Shown here: positions 52,426-61,775 of the stretch, piece by piece
Numbering within the stretch: the stretch's first letter is position 1
Layout: each line of letters starts with the position of its first letter
Source of the DNA: Trinickia violacea
Lineage (GTDB): Bacteria > Pseudomonadota > Gammaproteobacteria > Burkholderiales > Burkholderiaceae
Length of the DNA: 64,000 bases
Assembly (NCBI RefSeq): GCF_005280735.1
Contig: NZ_CP040077.1
Span: forward strand, 1,736,001 to 1,800,000
Reading direction: 5' to 3'
Position numbers and translations under genes: made by a program
Notes under the pieces: model-generated
The model's input: the letters and a program-made list of their open reading frames with translations, nothing else
Databases searched by the model: none
What the model was told of the DNA's origin: nothing

Positions 52426-53733
52426 TTAGACTTTTTGGGCATGGATGCCCTCGGGGTCGAGCAGGTCCGTCAGCGCCTTCCACGTGGACGGCGCCACGGT
52501 TTCCACTCGGCGCACCGCCTCATGCGCCTCCGGAGAGTTGGGCCATTCGTGCCTCGAAAGCGGCGCGTAGAGTTGCGGAAAGTGCTGTTCGAACAGGCTC
52601 CGGTGATGCCAGTTGATGAACCAGTCGTCGGGCTTCAGTTGCGGCACCAAACTGAAGTTTGTGTTGAACCAGCTTTGGCCAACGGTCACGGGACGCTCGC
52701 TTCTCCACAGATTGGTCTTGTAAGTCGTGTTTCGCAGCGCCACGTAGCCCTTTTCCTGCTCGACCATCTTGTCGTAGCACTCGAGCATGACGGTGTCCGA
52801 ATATGGCTCGCCGAGCTTCAACGCGGTGCCCCAGCTCGTCAGATAGTGCTCCGACAGCATGCGCACCACCCGGGCGGGCGAGAAAAACGTGTCCGTGCCG
52901 CTTTCCGGGTCGCTGGCCGTGCCGATGTAGTTGCCGGCGTTCCCCACCAGCGTCGCGTGCCGTCCCGGCAACGTATAAATAGCGGATTGGACGCCGTCCG
53001 CGAGGCTCGGCACGACGGGCTCAAAAAAGACCGACAGCTCGTCTTGAGCGTAAAAAGCGACGTAGTGCTTGACGTTCGACGGAATGGACGTCCGGTTGAG
53101 CTGAGAATTCCGCGGCCCGGTAACCGGGTCGACCGCGACGATATTCACGGGAATGTGCTTGAGATCCGGGTCTTCGGCTAGCGCGTGCGCGAACATATGC
53201 GTCGTCACCGCGCCGCGGCTCCAGCCGATCGCGTTGATTTGGGTGATGGGTTTGTCCTTGCGGAAGATCTTGATCTTCTGCATCTGAAGCGATTGTTGCG
53301 TGACCAGACGTTCGTCCGGCACTTCAGGCGGTTCCCGTCCTTCCAACTCGTGCGAGTCTTGAATGATGCGGCGGCCAAGCTCCGTTAATTCTTTCCGGCT
53401 CCAGGTGGCGTCGCCGCGAATCATCGCCATCGCGTGACCGACATTTTCTTCCCAACCAGAACCCCAACGGGTCCCCTTGCCTTTCGAGTAGTTGCCGGGC
53501 TTGACGAACTTGTCGTCTTCCTGAAGGTTGCCGCTGCCCGGACCGTCGACAATGATCCAGTCGACGAATTCCATCCCGCCGGCGTTTCGCGCCAGCGTCG
53601 AGACGAGTTCGCCGGAGTGATAGTGGATGCGATCCTCGGGCTTGACGTCGGGCCCGCTGTGCTTATCGTCCTTGTGCCGGAAATCGAAACTGTTCGACCC
53701 GGTGCCACAGAAAAACACGGTGAAGACAGCCAT
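52426..53733 (-). CDS. GxSxG alpha/beta-hydrolase of DUF2235/Tle-like type, possible secreted lipase effector
   Basis: A 435-residue protein that begins AVFTVFFCGTGSNSFDF, the N-terminal strand-turn seen in DUF2235-type hydrolases, and carries the nucleophile elbow INAIGWSRGAVTTHMFAHAL, then VNIVAVDPVTGP. GWSRGA is the form (GxSxG followed by Arg-Gly-Ala) found in type VI phospholipase effectors of the Tle1 group. No signal peptide is present. Base composition is lower in GC than the flanks. No VgrG or immunity gene is adjacent, so a secretion role is inference; an intracellular esterase is possible. Confidence 0.6.
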   Translation of the reverse strand: MAVFTVFFCGTGSNSFDFRHKDDKHSGPDVKPEDRIHYHSGELVSTLARNAGGMEFVDWIIVDGPGSGNLQEDDKFVKPGNYSKGKGTRWGSGWEENVGHAMAMIRGDATWSRKELTELGRRIIQDSHELEGREPPEVPDERLVTQQSLQMQKIKIFRKDKPITQINAIGWSRGAVTTHMFAHALAEDPDLKHIPVNIVAVDPVTGPRNSQLNRTSIPSNVKHYVAFYAQDELSVFFEPVVPSLADGVQSAIYTLPGRHATLVGNAGNYIGTASDPESGTDTFFSPARVVRMLSEHYLTSWGTALKLGEPYSDTVMLECYDKMVEQEKGYVALRNTTYKTNLWRSERPVTVGQSWFNTNFSLVPQLKPDDWFINWHHRSLFEQHFPQLYAPLSRHEWPNSPEAHEAVRRVETVAPSTWKALTDLLDPEGIHAQKV

Positions 53734-53999
53734 TTTTTCCCTCTAGCCATGATGGGATCGTTCACGGCCTTTGCCCGGCAGCGGTATGTCACGCCCCTGG
53801 CCATGCGAACGACCTGATTTGCCTGATTGGAGGCGCGGTCCAGCCGGTTCGATGACGGGCGCGAACCGCGTCGAGCTTGCGATTGCGCTTTCTGATACCC
53901 GGCGAGGCCATTCTCGGGGCAGAGTTATTGTCTGAACTATTCGGCAAATGAGGTACGCGCAGCGGTCGATGAGTTCGTTCGCGGGCAGCCCGTTTGCAT

Positions 54000-54038
54000 G
54001 CCGGCACGCACGCGTGCCTGCCGGCAACTTTTGCCGGC
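54000..54038 (+). promoter_or_regulatory. Two mutually exclusive hairpins before the ABC ATPase gene
   Basis: GCCGGCA at 54000-54006 pairs with TGCCGGC at 54019-54025, with an inner GCAC/GTGC pair. The same TGCCGGC, with AA after it, also pairs with TTGCCGGC at 54031-54038 over a three-base loop. Only one hairpin can form at a time, and the second lies 19 bases before the ATG at 54058, where it could hide or free the ribosome site. Confidence 0.35.
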
Positions 54039-54057
54039 TTCTGCTATCGTCGCGTCC

Positions 54058-54983
<926 letters not shown>

Positions 54984-54987
<4 letters not shown>

Positions 54988-55745
54988 ACCCCTACGCCAT
55001 CCGCGCGATCTACCTCTTCGAAATGGCGCGCACCTGGCGCACGCTGATGCAAAGCATCATCTCGCCGGTTATTTCGACTTCGCTTTATTTCATCGTGTTC
55101 GGCGCGGCGATCGGCTCGCGCATCCGCGAGATCGACGGAATCAGCTACGGCGCGTTCATCGTGCCCGGACTCGTGATGCTGTCGCTGCTGACGCAGAGCA
55201 TTACCAACGCGTCGTTCGGCATCTACTTTCCGAAGTTCACCGGGACGATCTTCGAGCTGCTGTCGGCGCCCGTGTCGTATTTCGAACTCGTGCTCGCGTT
55301 CGTCGGCGCCGCGGCGACCAAGTCGATCGTGCTCGGGCTCATCATCATGGCGACCGCGGCGCTGTTCGTGCCGCTGCGCATCGAGCACCCGGCGTGGATG
55401 CTGCTCTTTCTCGTGCTGACGGCGCTCACGTTCAGCCTGTTCGGCTTCATCATCGGCATTTGGGCGGACGGCTTCGAAAAGCTGCAGGTGATTCCGCTTC
55501 TGATCGTTACGCCGCTCACGTTTCTCGGCGGCAGCTTCTATTCGATCCACATCCTGCCGCCGTTCTGGCAGACCGTCGCATTGTTCAATCCGGTCGTCTA
55601 TCTGATCAGCGGCTTTCGCTGGAGCTTCTACGGCAACGCCGACGTGCACGTCGGCGTGAGCCTCGCCATGACGGCCCTGTTCCTCGCGGTGTTCATGGCG
55701 ATCGTCGCGTGGATCTTCAAGACCGGGTATCGGCTGAAGACCTGA
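54984..55745 (+). CDS. ABC-2 type exporter permease (YadH-like)
   Basis: A 253-residue membrane protein with six helices. Characteristic parts are SIISPVISTSLYFIVFGAAIGSRI, the family signature ITNASFGIYFPKFTGTIFELLSAPVSYFE and LLIVTPLTFLGGSFYSIHILPPFWQ. It is the channel partner of the preceding ATPase. Translation is coupled through ATGA. Confidence 0.9.
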
Positions 55746-55751
55746 CCGGAG

Positions 55752-55777
55752 CCAGGCGCGCGGGGAAGCGCGCCTGG
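55752..55777 (+). terminator. Long GC hairpin after the exporter genes
   Basis: CCAGGCGCGC and GCGCGCCTGG pair perfectly over GGGGAA, six bases after the permease stop. The T run is short (GTTC), so termination may be partial. Confidence 0.55.
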
Positions 55778-55956
55778 GTTCGAAGCGCCCTCCTGGAGAG
55801 CGGCGGCGCTCCTTACGTTTTCATTTCATCGCGCTGCGATCGAGTCGCGCTGTGGCCGTTTCCTGCGCGCATCCTTTGTCATTCGCACGAAACGCCCACA
55901 TAATGTTCCGTCGCCCGTGGACCGCGGGCCGACGTCCAGAACGACTCCACGCGCGC

Positions 55957-57555
55957 ATGAGACTGACGACAAAAGGGCTGCTGCTGCTCGCGATTCCGAC
56001 CGTGTTCGAATTGGCGCTCCTGGCCGGGCTCGTCAAGGCGCAGACTCAGGCCGAGCAGGCCGAGGCGTGGGCGCTGCACAGCAAGGACGTGCTGCGCCGG
56101 ACGAGCGCGATCCTCGAGCCGGTGCTGGTCGAGTCGGTGCGCGTGCGGGGCGCGATCATCGAAGGCGACCGCAATTATTCGACGCCGATCTCGCTGTGGC
56201 TCGACCTCGACCGCGATATCGACCACTTGGTCGAGCTCGTCGCCGATAACCCGCTGCAAGTCGAGCGCGCCGCGCAGATCCGCCAGACCGCGCAGGAATA
56301 CCGTCAGTGGTCGGACCGCGCGCAGGATCTGCTCGCCACCGGGCGCCGCGCCGACGTGCTCGAACGCTTTCGCGATCAGGCGACGACCGACGTCGTCGAC
56401 CGCTTCCGTACCCAGGTCGCCGCATTCCAGGGCGCCGAGCTGCGCATCGACGCGCAGCGCTCCTCGGATGCCGAGGCGGCGCACGCGCAGCAGCAGATGA
56501 TGACGGTCGCAGCCGTGGTGGGCTCGCTGATCGTCACGGCATGCGCCGTCTTCGTGTTCACGCGCGGCGTGCGCGGGCGGCTCGCGCTCTTGTCGGACAA
56601 CGCGCGGCGGCTCGCCGACAACGAGCCGTTGAGTCCCGTGCCCGCCGGCAACGACGAAATCACGCAGCTCGACGAGATGCTGCGCGAGACGAGCCGGCGT
56701 CTGCTCGAATCGGAGCGTTTGCAGGCGCGCTTTCAGAGCGATCTCGCGCGCCGCGCCGACGAGCTCGCGCACATCAACGAGACGCTCTCGCAGCAGACGC
56801 AGGAAAACGAGATGTTCATCTACAGCGTGTCGCACGATCTGCGCGCGCCGCTCGTGAACCTGCAAGGGTTTTCGAAGGAGCTCACGCATGCTTGCGACGA
56901 CTTGCGCCAGGCCGTGCGCAGCTCGGCGCTCGCGGAGCACGAGCGCGAGCATGTCGAGCGCCTGATCGACGAAGACATCGGCGAAGCGCTGCGCTTCTTG
57001 CAAAGCGCGGTGCTGCGCGCCGCGCACATCATCGATTCGCTGCTGCGGCTCTCGCGCGTCGGCCGCGTCGAGTACCGGCGCCAGGAGGTCTATGTCGGCG
57101 TGCTCGTGCAGCATGTCGTCGAGGCGATGCAGGCGTCGATCCGCGGCGCGGGCGCGGAGATCGTCGTGCACGATCTGCCTGCGGTGTGGGGTGACCCGAC
57201 CGCGCTCGAGCAGGTGTTCGCGAACCTGATCGGCAACGCGGTCAACTACCTGAGCCCGGCGCGGGCGGGGCGCATCGAAATCGGCACGATTCCGGCGCCG
57301 CCGGGGGTGCGCTCGCTGCGCATTTTTTACGTGAAGGACAACGGCTTGGGGATTCCCGCAGGCGCGCTGCCGCGCCTTTTCAACGCGTTCCAGCGCCTGC
57401 ACGGCAACGTCGCGGCGGGCGAGGGGATCGGCCTCGCGCTCGTACGGCGCATGGTCGAGCGCCACGGCGGCCGCGTCTGGGCCGAATCGACCGAAGGCGC
57501 CGGCACCACGTTTTACGTTTCGCTACCCGAGGCGGCCGCACCGGTCGCCGCATGA
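55957..57555 (+). CDS. Membrane sensor histidine kinase
   Basis: From the ATG at 55957 (55903 and 55852 are in frame) the protein has 532 residues. Membrane helix 1 (LLLLAIPTVFELALLAGLV) is followed by a periplasmic CHASE3-like helical sensor (about 35-175), helix 2 (VAAVVGSLIVTACAVFVFT), a HAMP-like stretch, then the kinase core: H-box FIYSVSHDLRAPLVNLQGFS, N-box FANLIGNAVNYLS, G-boxes YVKDNGLGIP and GEGIGLALVRRM. It resembles cyanobacterial phytochrome-type kinases in its H-box. The two following genes overlap it, so it heads a phosphorelay operon. Confidence 0.85.
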   Translation: MRLTTKGLLLLAIPTVFELALLAGLVKAQTQAEQAEAWALHSKDVLRRTSAILEPVLVESVRVRGAIIEGDRNYSTPISLWLDLDRDIDHLVELVADNPLQVERAAQIRQTAQEYRQWSDRAQDLLATGRRADVLERFRDQATTDVVDRFRTQVAAFQGAELRIDAQRSSDAEAAHAQQQMMTVAAVVGSLIVTACAVFVFTRGVRGRLALLSDNARRLADNEPLSPVPAGNDEITQLDEMLRETSRRLLESERLQARFQSDLARRADELAHINETLSQQTQENEMFIYSVSHDLRAPLVNLQGFSKELTHACDDLRQAVRSSALAEHEREHVERLIDEDIGEALRFLQSAVLRAAHIIDSLLRLSRVGRVEYRRQEVYVGVLVQHVVEAMQASIRGAGAEIVVHDLPAVWGDPTALEQVFANLIGNAVNYLSPARAGRIEIGTIPAPPGVRSLRIFYVKDNGLGIPAGALPRLFNAFQRLHGNVAAGEGIGLALVRRMVERHGGRVWAESTEGAGTTFYVSLPEAAAPVAA

Positions 57556-58022
57556 GGAAGGACATGACACAGCACGAGAGCTCCGGCCAATCGGTCAGCA
57601 TCATCCTGATCGAAGACGACGACGGCCACGCCACGCTGATTCAGCGCAACCTGCGCCGCGCGGGGCTGACCAACGGCTTCATCCGGCTCACCGACGGCCA
57701 GGAGGCCATCGACTACTTCTTCGGCGACGATGCGCGCTTCGAGCACGATGCGCTCAGCGCGCCCGTGATCCTGCTCGATCTGAAGATGCCGCGCATCGAC
57801 GGGCTCGAAGTGCTGCGGCGCCTGAAGACCGACCCGCGCACGGCGTCGCTGCCGGTGATCATGCTGACGACCACCGACGATCCGCGCGAAATCGAGCGCT
57901 GCTACGAGCTCGGCTGCAACGTCTACGTGACGAAGCCCGTCGAGAGCGAGGCGTTCATCGAGGCGGTGCGCCGGCTGGGCTTCTTCCTGCAAGTCGTCAA
58001 GCTGCCGACGGGCGGTCGATGA
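57552..58022 (+). CDS. Single-domain response regulator (Rcp1-like)
   Basis: A 156-residue lone receiver domain: acidic patch LIEDDDGHA, phospho-acceptor Asp in VILLDLKMPRIDG, Thr in IMLTTTDD and Lys in YVTKPVESEAF. The long first helix and ATLIQRNLRRAGL are typical of the Rcp1 group that pairs with phytochrome-like kinases. It has no output domain and would pass phosphate on or act by protein contact. ATGA overlaps join it to both neighbours. Confidence 0.88.
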   Translation: MRKDMTQHESSGQSVSIILIEDDDGHATLIQRNLRRAGLTNGFIRLTDGQEAIDYFFGDDARFEHDALSAPVILLDLKMPRIDGLEVLRRLKTDPRTASLPVIMLTTTDDPREIERCYELGCNVYVTKPVESEAFIEAVRRLGFFLQVVKLPTGGR

Positions 58023-59668
58023 CCGCCCACGTTCTCTTCGTCGACGACGACGAGGGCCTGTTGCGGCTCGCGACGCGCGCGCTCACGCGCGTCGGCTACC
58101 GCGTTTCGACGGCGGCGAGCACGGACAGCGCGCGCACGGCGCTGCTGCTGGAGCTGCCGGAAGTGATCGTCGTCGACTACACGCTCGGCACGGCCGAGAC
58201 CGGCCTCGACTTCCTGCGCGCGCTGCGCGCGGCCGGCATCGTGCTGCCGGCGATCCTCTGCACCGGCTTCGCCGACGAGGCGCGGGTGATCGAAGCGCTG
58301 CGCTCGGGCGTCGCCGACATCGTGCCGAAGAGCGACGGCTATCTCGACTATCTGCCCGAGGCGATCGAGCGCGTGCTGCGCGAGACGCGCGTGCAGCGCG
58401 AGCTGGCCGAAGCGCAGCGCTTGAGCGAACGCGAGGCGCACTTTCGCACGCTGGCCGAAGAGCGCGAGCAGCTGCTCGCGTCGGAGCGCGCGGCGCGCAC
58501 CGAGGCGGAACGCGCCTCGCGCGTGAAGGACGAATTCGTCGCGACGCTATCGCACGAATTGCGCACGCCGCTCAATGCGATCGTCGGCTGGACGCAGATC
58601 CTGATGCGCGACGCGAGCGAACCCGAGCGCGTCAAGAAGGGGCTCGAAGTGATCGAGCGCAATGCGCGCGCGCAGGCGCAGATGGTCGACGATCTGCTCG
58701 ACCTCTCGCGCGTCATGGCGGGCAAGCTGCGGCTCGATCTCGAACGGCTCGATCTCGGCGACATCGTCGAGTACGTGATCCGCTCGGTGCAGCCCGCGGC
58801 CGATGCGAAGGAGATCCGCATCACGCCGATCCTCGAGCCGGCGGGGCCGGTGCAGGGCGACCCGGCGCGCTTGCAGCAGGTGGTCTGGAACCTGTTGAGC
58901 AATGCGATCAAGTTCACGGGCAAGCGCGGCAAGGTGGAGGTGCTGCTGCGCGGTGTCGAAGGCGAAGTGGAATTGACGGTCAGCGATACCGGGCAGGGTA
59001 TCAAGCCCGAATTTCTCGCGCACGTGTTCGAGCGCTTCCGCCAGGAGGATACGGGCACGACGCGCCAGCACGGCGGCCTCGGGCTCGGTCTGTCGATCGC
59101 GAAGCAACTGGTCGAGATGCACTGCGGCCGCATCGAGGCGATGAGCGACGGCGAAGGACGCGGCGCGACGTTCGTCGTGCGCCTGCCGACCGCGAACATT
59201 GAGCCCGTGCGCGTCGCGGGCGCGCGCTCGCAGTCGCTCGAGACGCCGCCCGCGCTCGCCGGCCTGCACGTGCTGATCGTCGAGGACGAGCCCGATGCGC
59301 GCGAGCTCGTCGAGCGCCTGTTGCAGGAGCGCGGCGCCACGACCACCGCGCTCGACAATGCCGCCGACGCGCTCGCCGCCTACGAAGCCGCGCCGCCCGA
59401 TGTGGTCGTGAGCGATATCGGCATGCCGGGCGAGGACGGCTACGAGTTCATCCGCAAGCTGCGCGCGCTGGAGCAGGCGGCGAGCGAGCGGAGCGGGCAA
59501 AGCCGCACGACGCCGGCCGCCGCGCTGACCGCGTTCGCGCGCAGCGAAGACCGGCGGCGCGCGCTGCTCGCGGGTTTTCAGACGCATATCGCGAAGCCGG
59601 TGGACCCATTGGAATTGGTCGTCGTGATCGCTGCGCTCGCGGGGCGCACGAGTGCATTGAGTGATTAG
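58019..59668 (+). CDS. Hybrid REC-histidine kinase-REC protein
   Basis: A 549-residue soluble protein with an N-terminal receiver (VLFVDDDEG, Asp in VIVVDYTLG, IVPKSD), a short coiled coil, a kinase core (FVATLSHELRTPLNAIVGWT, WNLLSNAIKFTG, LTVSDTGQGI, GGLGLGLSIAKQL) and a C-terminal receiver (VLIVEDEPDARELV, Asp in VVVSDIGMPGEDG, HIAKPVDP). It takes the third place in the operon after a membrane kinase and a lone receiver. None of the three proteins has a DNA-binding part, so the final output must lie elsewhere. Confidence 0.88.
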   Translation: MTAHVLFVDDDEGLLRLATRALTRVGYRVSTAASTDSARTALLLELPEVIVVDYTLGTAETGLDFLRALRAAGIVLPAILCTGFADEARVIEALRSGVADIVPKSDGYLDYLPEAIERVLRETRVQRELAEAQRLSEREAHFRTLAEEREQLLASERAARTEAERASRVKDEFVATLSHELRTPLNAIVGWTQILMRDASEPERVKKGLEVIERNARAQAQMVDDLLDLSRVMAGKLRLDLERLDLGDIVEYVIRSVQPAADAKEIRITPILEPAGPVQGDPARLQQVVWNLLSNAIKFTGKRGKVEVLLRGVEGEVELTVSDTGQGIKPEFLAHVFERFRQEDTGTTRQHGGLGLGLSIAKQLVEMHCGRIEAMSDGEGRGATFVVRLPTANIEPVRVAGARSQSLETPPALAGLHVLIVEDEPDARELVERLLQERGATTTALDNAADALAAYEAAPPDVVVSDIGMPGEDGYEFIRKLRALEQAASERSGQSRTTPAAALTAFARSEDRRRALLAGFQTHIAKPVDPLELVVVIAALAGRTSALSD

Positions 59669-59867
59669 CCGCGCAAGAAAAAACGGAACAGACCGGCGCG
59701 CGCAGCAGTCTATTTCAACGCCTGTCAGGCAAACGCGCAGGCAAACGCGCGCAGACGGTACGCTGCGGCAAGGTATCGCGACTTTGCAGCGAAGTGCGCG
59801 GCGTATCATTGCGTCACTTCAGAAAATCAAAGCCCTCTCGGTACGGGGGATGAATGCGAGTGTCACC

Positions 59868-60347
59868 ATGAAATATCTCAACGGGTTGTCGCGCGCCGCA
59901 ATGGCGGCGTTCGTGCTGAGCGCGCTTGCCGCGTGTCAGAAGCATGACGAATCGGCTCAGCAAGCGGCGCAGGAGCAAGCCACGAAGCTCGGCGACGCGG
60001 CCGTTCAAGCGGCGCAGCAGGCCGCGAAGCGCGTCGATCAGGCCGCGAGCTTCGTCGGCCAGCAGGTCGATTCGGCGCGTCAGACGGCGCAGGCGCATGT
60101 CGATGCGGGAGCCTCGGCGCCGTCGATCAAGCTGAGCGCGAGCGGCGTGTCGGCCGCGACGCAGGCGCAACTGCAGGGCGCGGCGAGCGCGGCCAACGCC
60201 ATGCTCGGGCAGGCCGCCTCGACGGCGGGCTTCGGCCTCCAAGCCGCGGGCCGCAAGCTGCAAAACTGGGCGAGCCAGAACAATGCGTCCGGCGGCGCGG
60301 CGGGTTCGGACGCCACGGGCGGCGCCGCGAAGTCCGGCGGCGACTGA
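59868..60347 (+). CDS. Small Ala/Gln-rich lipoprotein
   Basis: About 159 residues with a lipoprotein signal (AAMAAFVLSALAAC, Cys at residue 23). The mature part has Ala/Gln-rich helices (ESAQQAAQEQATKLGDAAVQ and QAAKRVDQAASFVGQQVDSA), similar in look to apolipoprotein- or LEA-like repeats, then a Gly/Ala-rich tail. The ATG at 59850 is an alternative start. It should sit at the inner or outer membrane. Function unknown. Confidence 0.65.
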   Translation: MKYLNGLSRAAMAAFVLSALAACQKHDESAQQAAQEQATKLGDAAVQAAQQAAKRVDQAASFVGQQVDSARQTAQAHVDAGASAPSIKLSASGVSAATQAQLQGAASAANAMLGQAASTAGFGLQAAGRKLQNWASQNNASGGAAGSDATGGAAKSGGD

Positions 60348-60372
60348 ATCCGAACTTGGCAAATCCAATTAA

Positions 60373-60391
60373 TGTAATTATCATGGTTACA
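60373..60391. promoter_or_regulatory. Operator before the Rrf2 gene
   Basis: TGTAATTATCATGGTTACA is an imperfect inverted repeat of the same TGTAA-N9-TTACA form as the perfect site at 60953. It is 24 bases before the GTG of the regulator gene, so it probably serves self-control. Confidence 0.55.
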
Positions 60392-60414
60392 CATTGTCGT
60401 CGGGCGGACTTGCG

Positions 60415-60876
60415 GTGAATACGAGCAGCCGGTTTGCATTTGCGATCCACGTCCTTGCGCTGCTGTCGCTGCAAGACGGCGTGCCGTTGTCGTCGGAAAT
60501 CATCGCGGGCAGCGTCAATACGAATCCGGCGCTGATTCGGCGGCTGTTGTCGATGCTCGCCGAGGCTGGGTTGACGACGTCGCAATTGGGTGCGGGCGGC
60601 GGTGCGCTGCTCGCACGCGAGCCGAAAGACATCACGCTGCTCGAGGTCTATCGCGCGGTCGACGAAGCGCAGTTGTTCGCGTTGCATCGCGAGCAGCCGA
60701 ATCCGGCGTGTATGGTCGGCAGGCAGATTCAGGGTGTGCTGACCGGGATCGTCGGCGATGCGCAGCAGGCGATGGAAGCGTCGCTGGCTGCGCGTACACT
60801 GGCCGATGTGACTGCCGATGTCGTGCGCGCCGAGCGTCAGCAGGAGCGCAAGCGGCGGCGTGGCGAGGCGGGGTGA
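60415..60876 (+). CDS. Rrf2-family transcriptional regulator (YwnA-like)
   Basis: The GTG at 60415 gives the family-typical start MNTSSRFAFAIHVLALLSL. The winged HTH continues with VNTNPALIRRLLSMLAEAGL and the wing GAGGGALLAREPKDITLLEVYRAV. Total 153 residues. Only one Cys (NPACMVG) is in the dimer region, so it lacks the three-Cys Fe-S site of NsrR and IscR and belongs with YwnA-like members that respond by other means. It probably binds the two matching palindromes at 60373 and 60953 and represses itself and the oxidoreductase gene. Confidence 0.85.
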   Translation: MNTSSRFAFAIHVLALLSLQDGVPLSSEIIAGSVNTNPALIRRLLSMLAEAGLTTSQLGAGGGALLAREPKDITLLEVYRAVDEAQLFALHREQPNPACMVGRQIQGVLTGIVGDAQQAMEASLAARTLADVTADVVRAERQQERKRRRGEAG

Positions 60877-60919
60877 CGCAGCGCCCGTGCGGGTCCGCAC
60901 CGGAAACAGCGGTATGGGA

Positions 60920-60943
60920 GGAGGCATGAGCCTCCGTTTTTTT
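60920..60943 (+). terminator. Intrinsic terminator after the Rrf2 gene
   Basis: GGAGGC and GCCTCC pair over ATGA, followed by G and seven T. It separates the regulator from the oxidoreductase gene, whose own operator follows at once. Confidence 0.7.
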
Positions 60944-60952
60944 CGCTATATA

Positions 60953-60971
60953 TGTAACTAATACAGTTACA
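60953..60971. promoter_or_regulatory. Operator before the NAD(P)-binding oxidoreductase gene
   Basis: TGTAACTAATACAGTTACA is a perfect inverted repeat with 7-base arms around AATAC, 24 bases before the ATG at 60995. Its imperfect twin is before the Rrf2 gene at the same distance from the start codon. Confidence 0.65.
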
Positions 60972-60994
60972 CAAATCTCGGAATCAGGAGAACA

Positions 60995-61645
60995 ATGATG
61001 CAAAAGTCCTTGAAAATCGCGCTCTTCGGGGCCACCGGCATGATCGGTTCGCGCATCGCCGCGGAAGCGGCGGCGCGCGGCCATCAGGTTACCGCGCTGT
61101 CGCGCGACCCGTCGCGCGGCGCGCAGGGCCTCGCTAACGTGAAGGCCGCCAAGGCCGACCTGTTCGATGCCGCGAGCATCGCTGCGGCGCTGGCCGGCCA
61201 GGACGTGGTCGCGAGCGCCTACGCGCCGCCGCAAGACGATGCCTTGAAGATCGTCGACGCGTCGAAGGCGCTCGTCGCCGGCGCGCGTGCGGCCGGCATC
61301 GAGCGGCTCGTCGTCGTGGGCGGCGCGGGTTCGCTCGAAGTGGCGCCGGGCAAGCAGCTCGTCGACAGCGCGGGCTTTCCGGACGTGTACAAGACCATCG
61401 CGCTCGCGCACCGTGAGGCCTTCGCGTTCTACCGCACCGTGACCGATCTCGACTGGACCTTCTACGCCCCGGCCGCGATGATCGGGCCGGGCACGAAGAC
61501 CGGTAAGTTCCGCACGGGCGCGGGCGCACTCATCGCCGATGCGAGCGGCAACAGCGCCATTTCCGCAGAAGATTACGCGGTCGCGTTCGTCGACGAGATC
61601 GAGCAGGGCCGTTTCGTGCGCCAGATCGCGACCGTCGCGTATTAA
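60995..61645 (+). CDS. NAD(P)H-binding oxidoreductase (NmrA/YwnB-like atypical SDR)
   Basis: A 216-residue Rossmann protein starting KIALFGATGMIGSRIAAEAA, the GATGxxG dinucleotide turn of atypical SDRs, with VVGGAGSLEVAPGKQLVDS and DWTFYAPAAMIGPG later. The usual YxxxK pair is not in its normal place, as in other YwnB/NmrA-type proteins, which often sense redox state or reduce quinones. AGGAGAAC precedes the ATG. In Bacillus the homologous pair is ywnA-ywnB, matching the Rrf2 neighbour here. Confidence 0.8.
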   Translation: MMQKSLKIALFGATGMIGSRIAAEAAARGHQVTALSRDPSRGAQGLANVKAAKADLFDAASIAAALAGQDVVASAYAPPQDDALKIVDASKALVAGARAAGIERLVVVGGAGSLEVAPGKQLVDSAGFPDVYKTIALAHREAFAFYRTVTDLDWTFYAPAAMIGPGTKTGKFRTGAGALIADASGNSAISAEDYAVAFVDEIEQGRFVRQIATVAY

Positions 61646-61775
61646 TGGGGCGCGGACCGGGGGCCGCGCGCAGCAAGGCGCGGCGTCCAAAGTGCAGCGC
61701 CTGGCTAACATTCGGTTACGGCTTCGATAGGGCGGCGCGGCTACACTGCGCTGTCCCGTACTGCGACCGAATGCC

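Noticed and set aside
55879..57465. 528-residue minus-strand frame opposite the histidine kinase
   Set aside because: Shadow; the plus strand has all kinase boxes and is coupled to the next genes.
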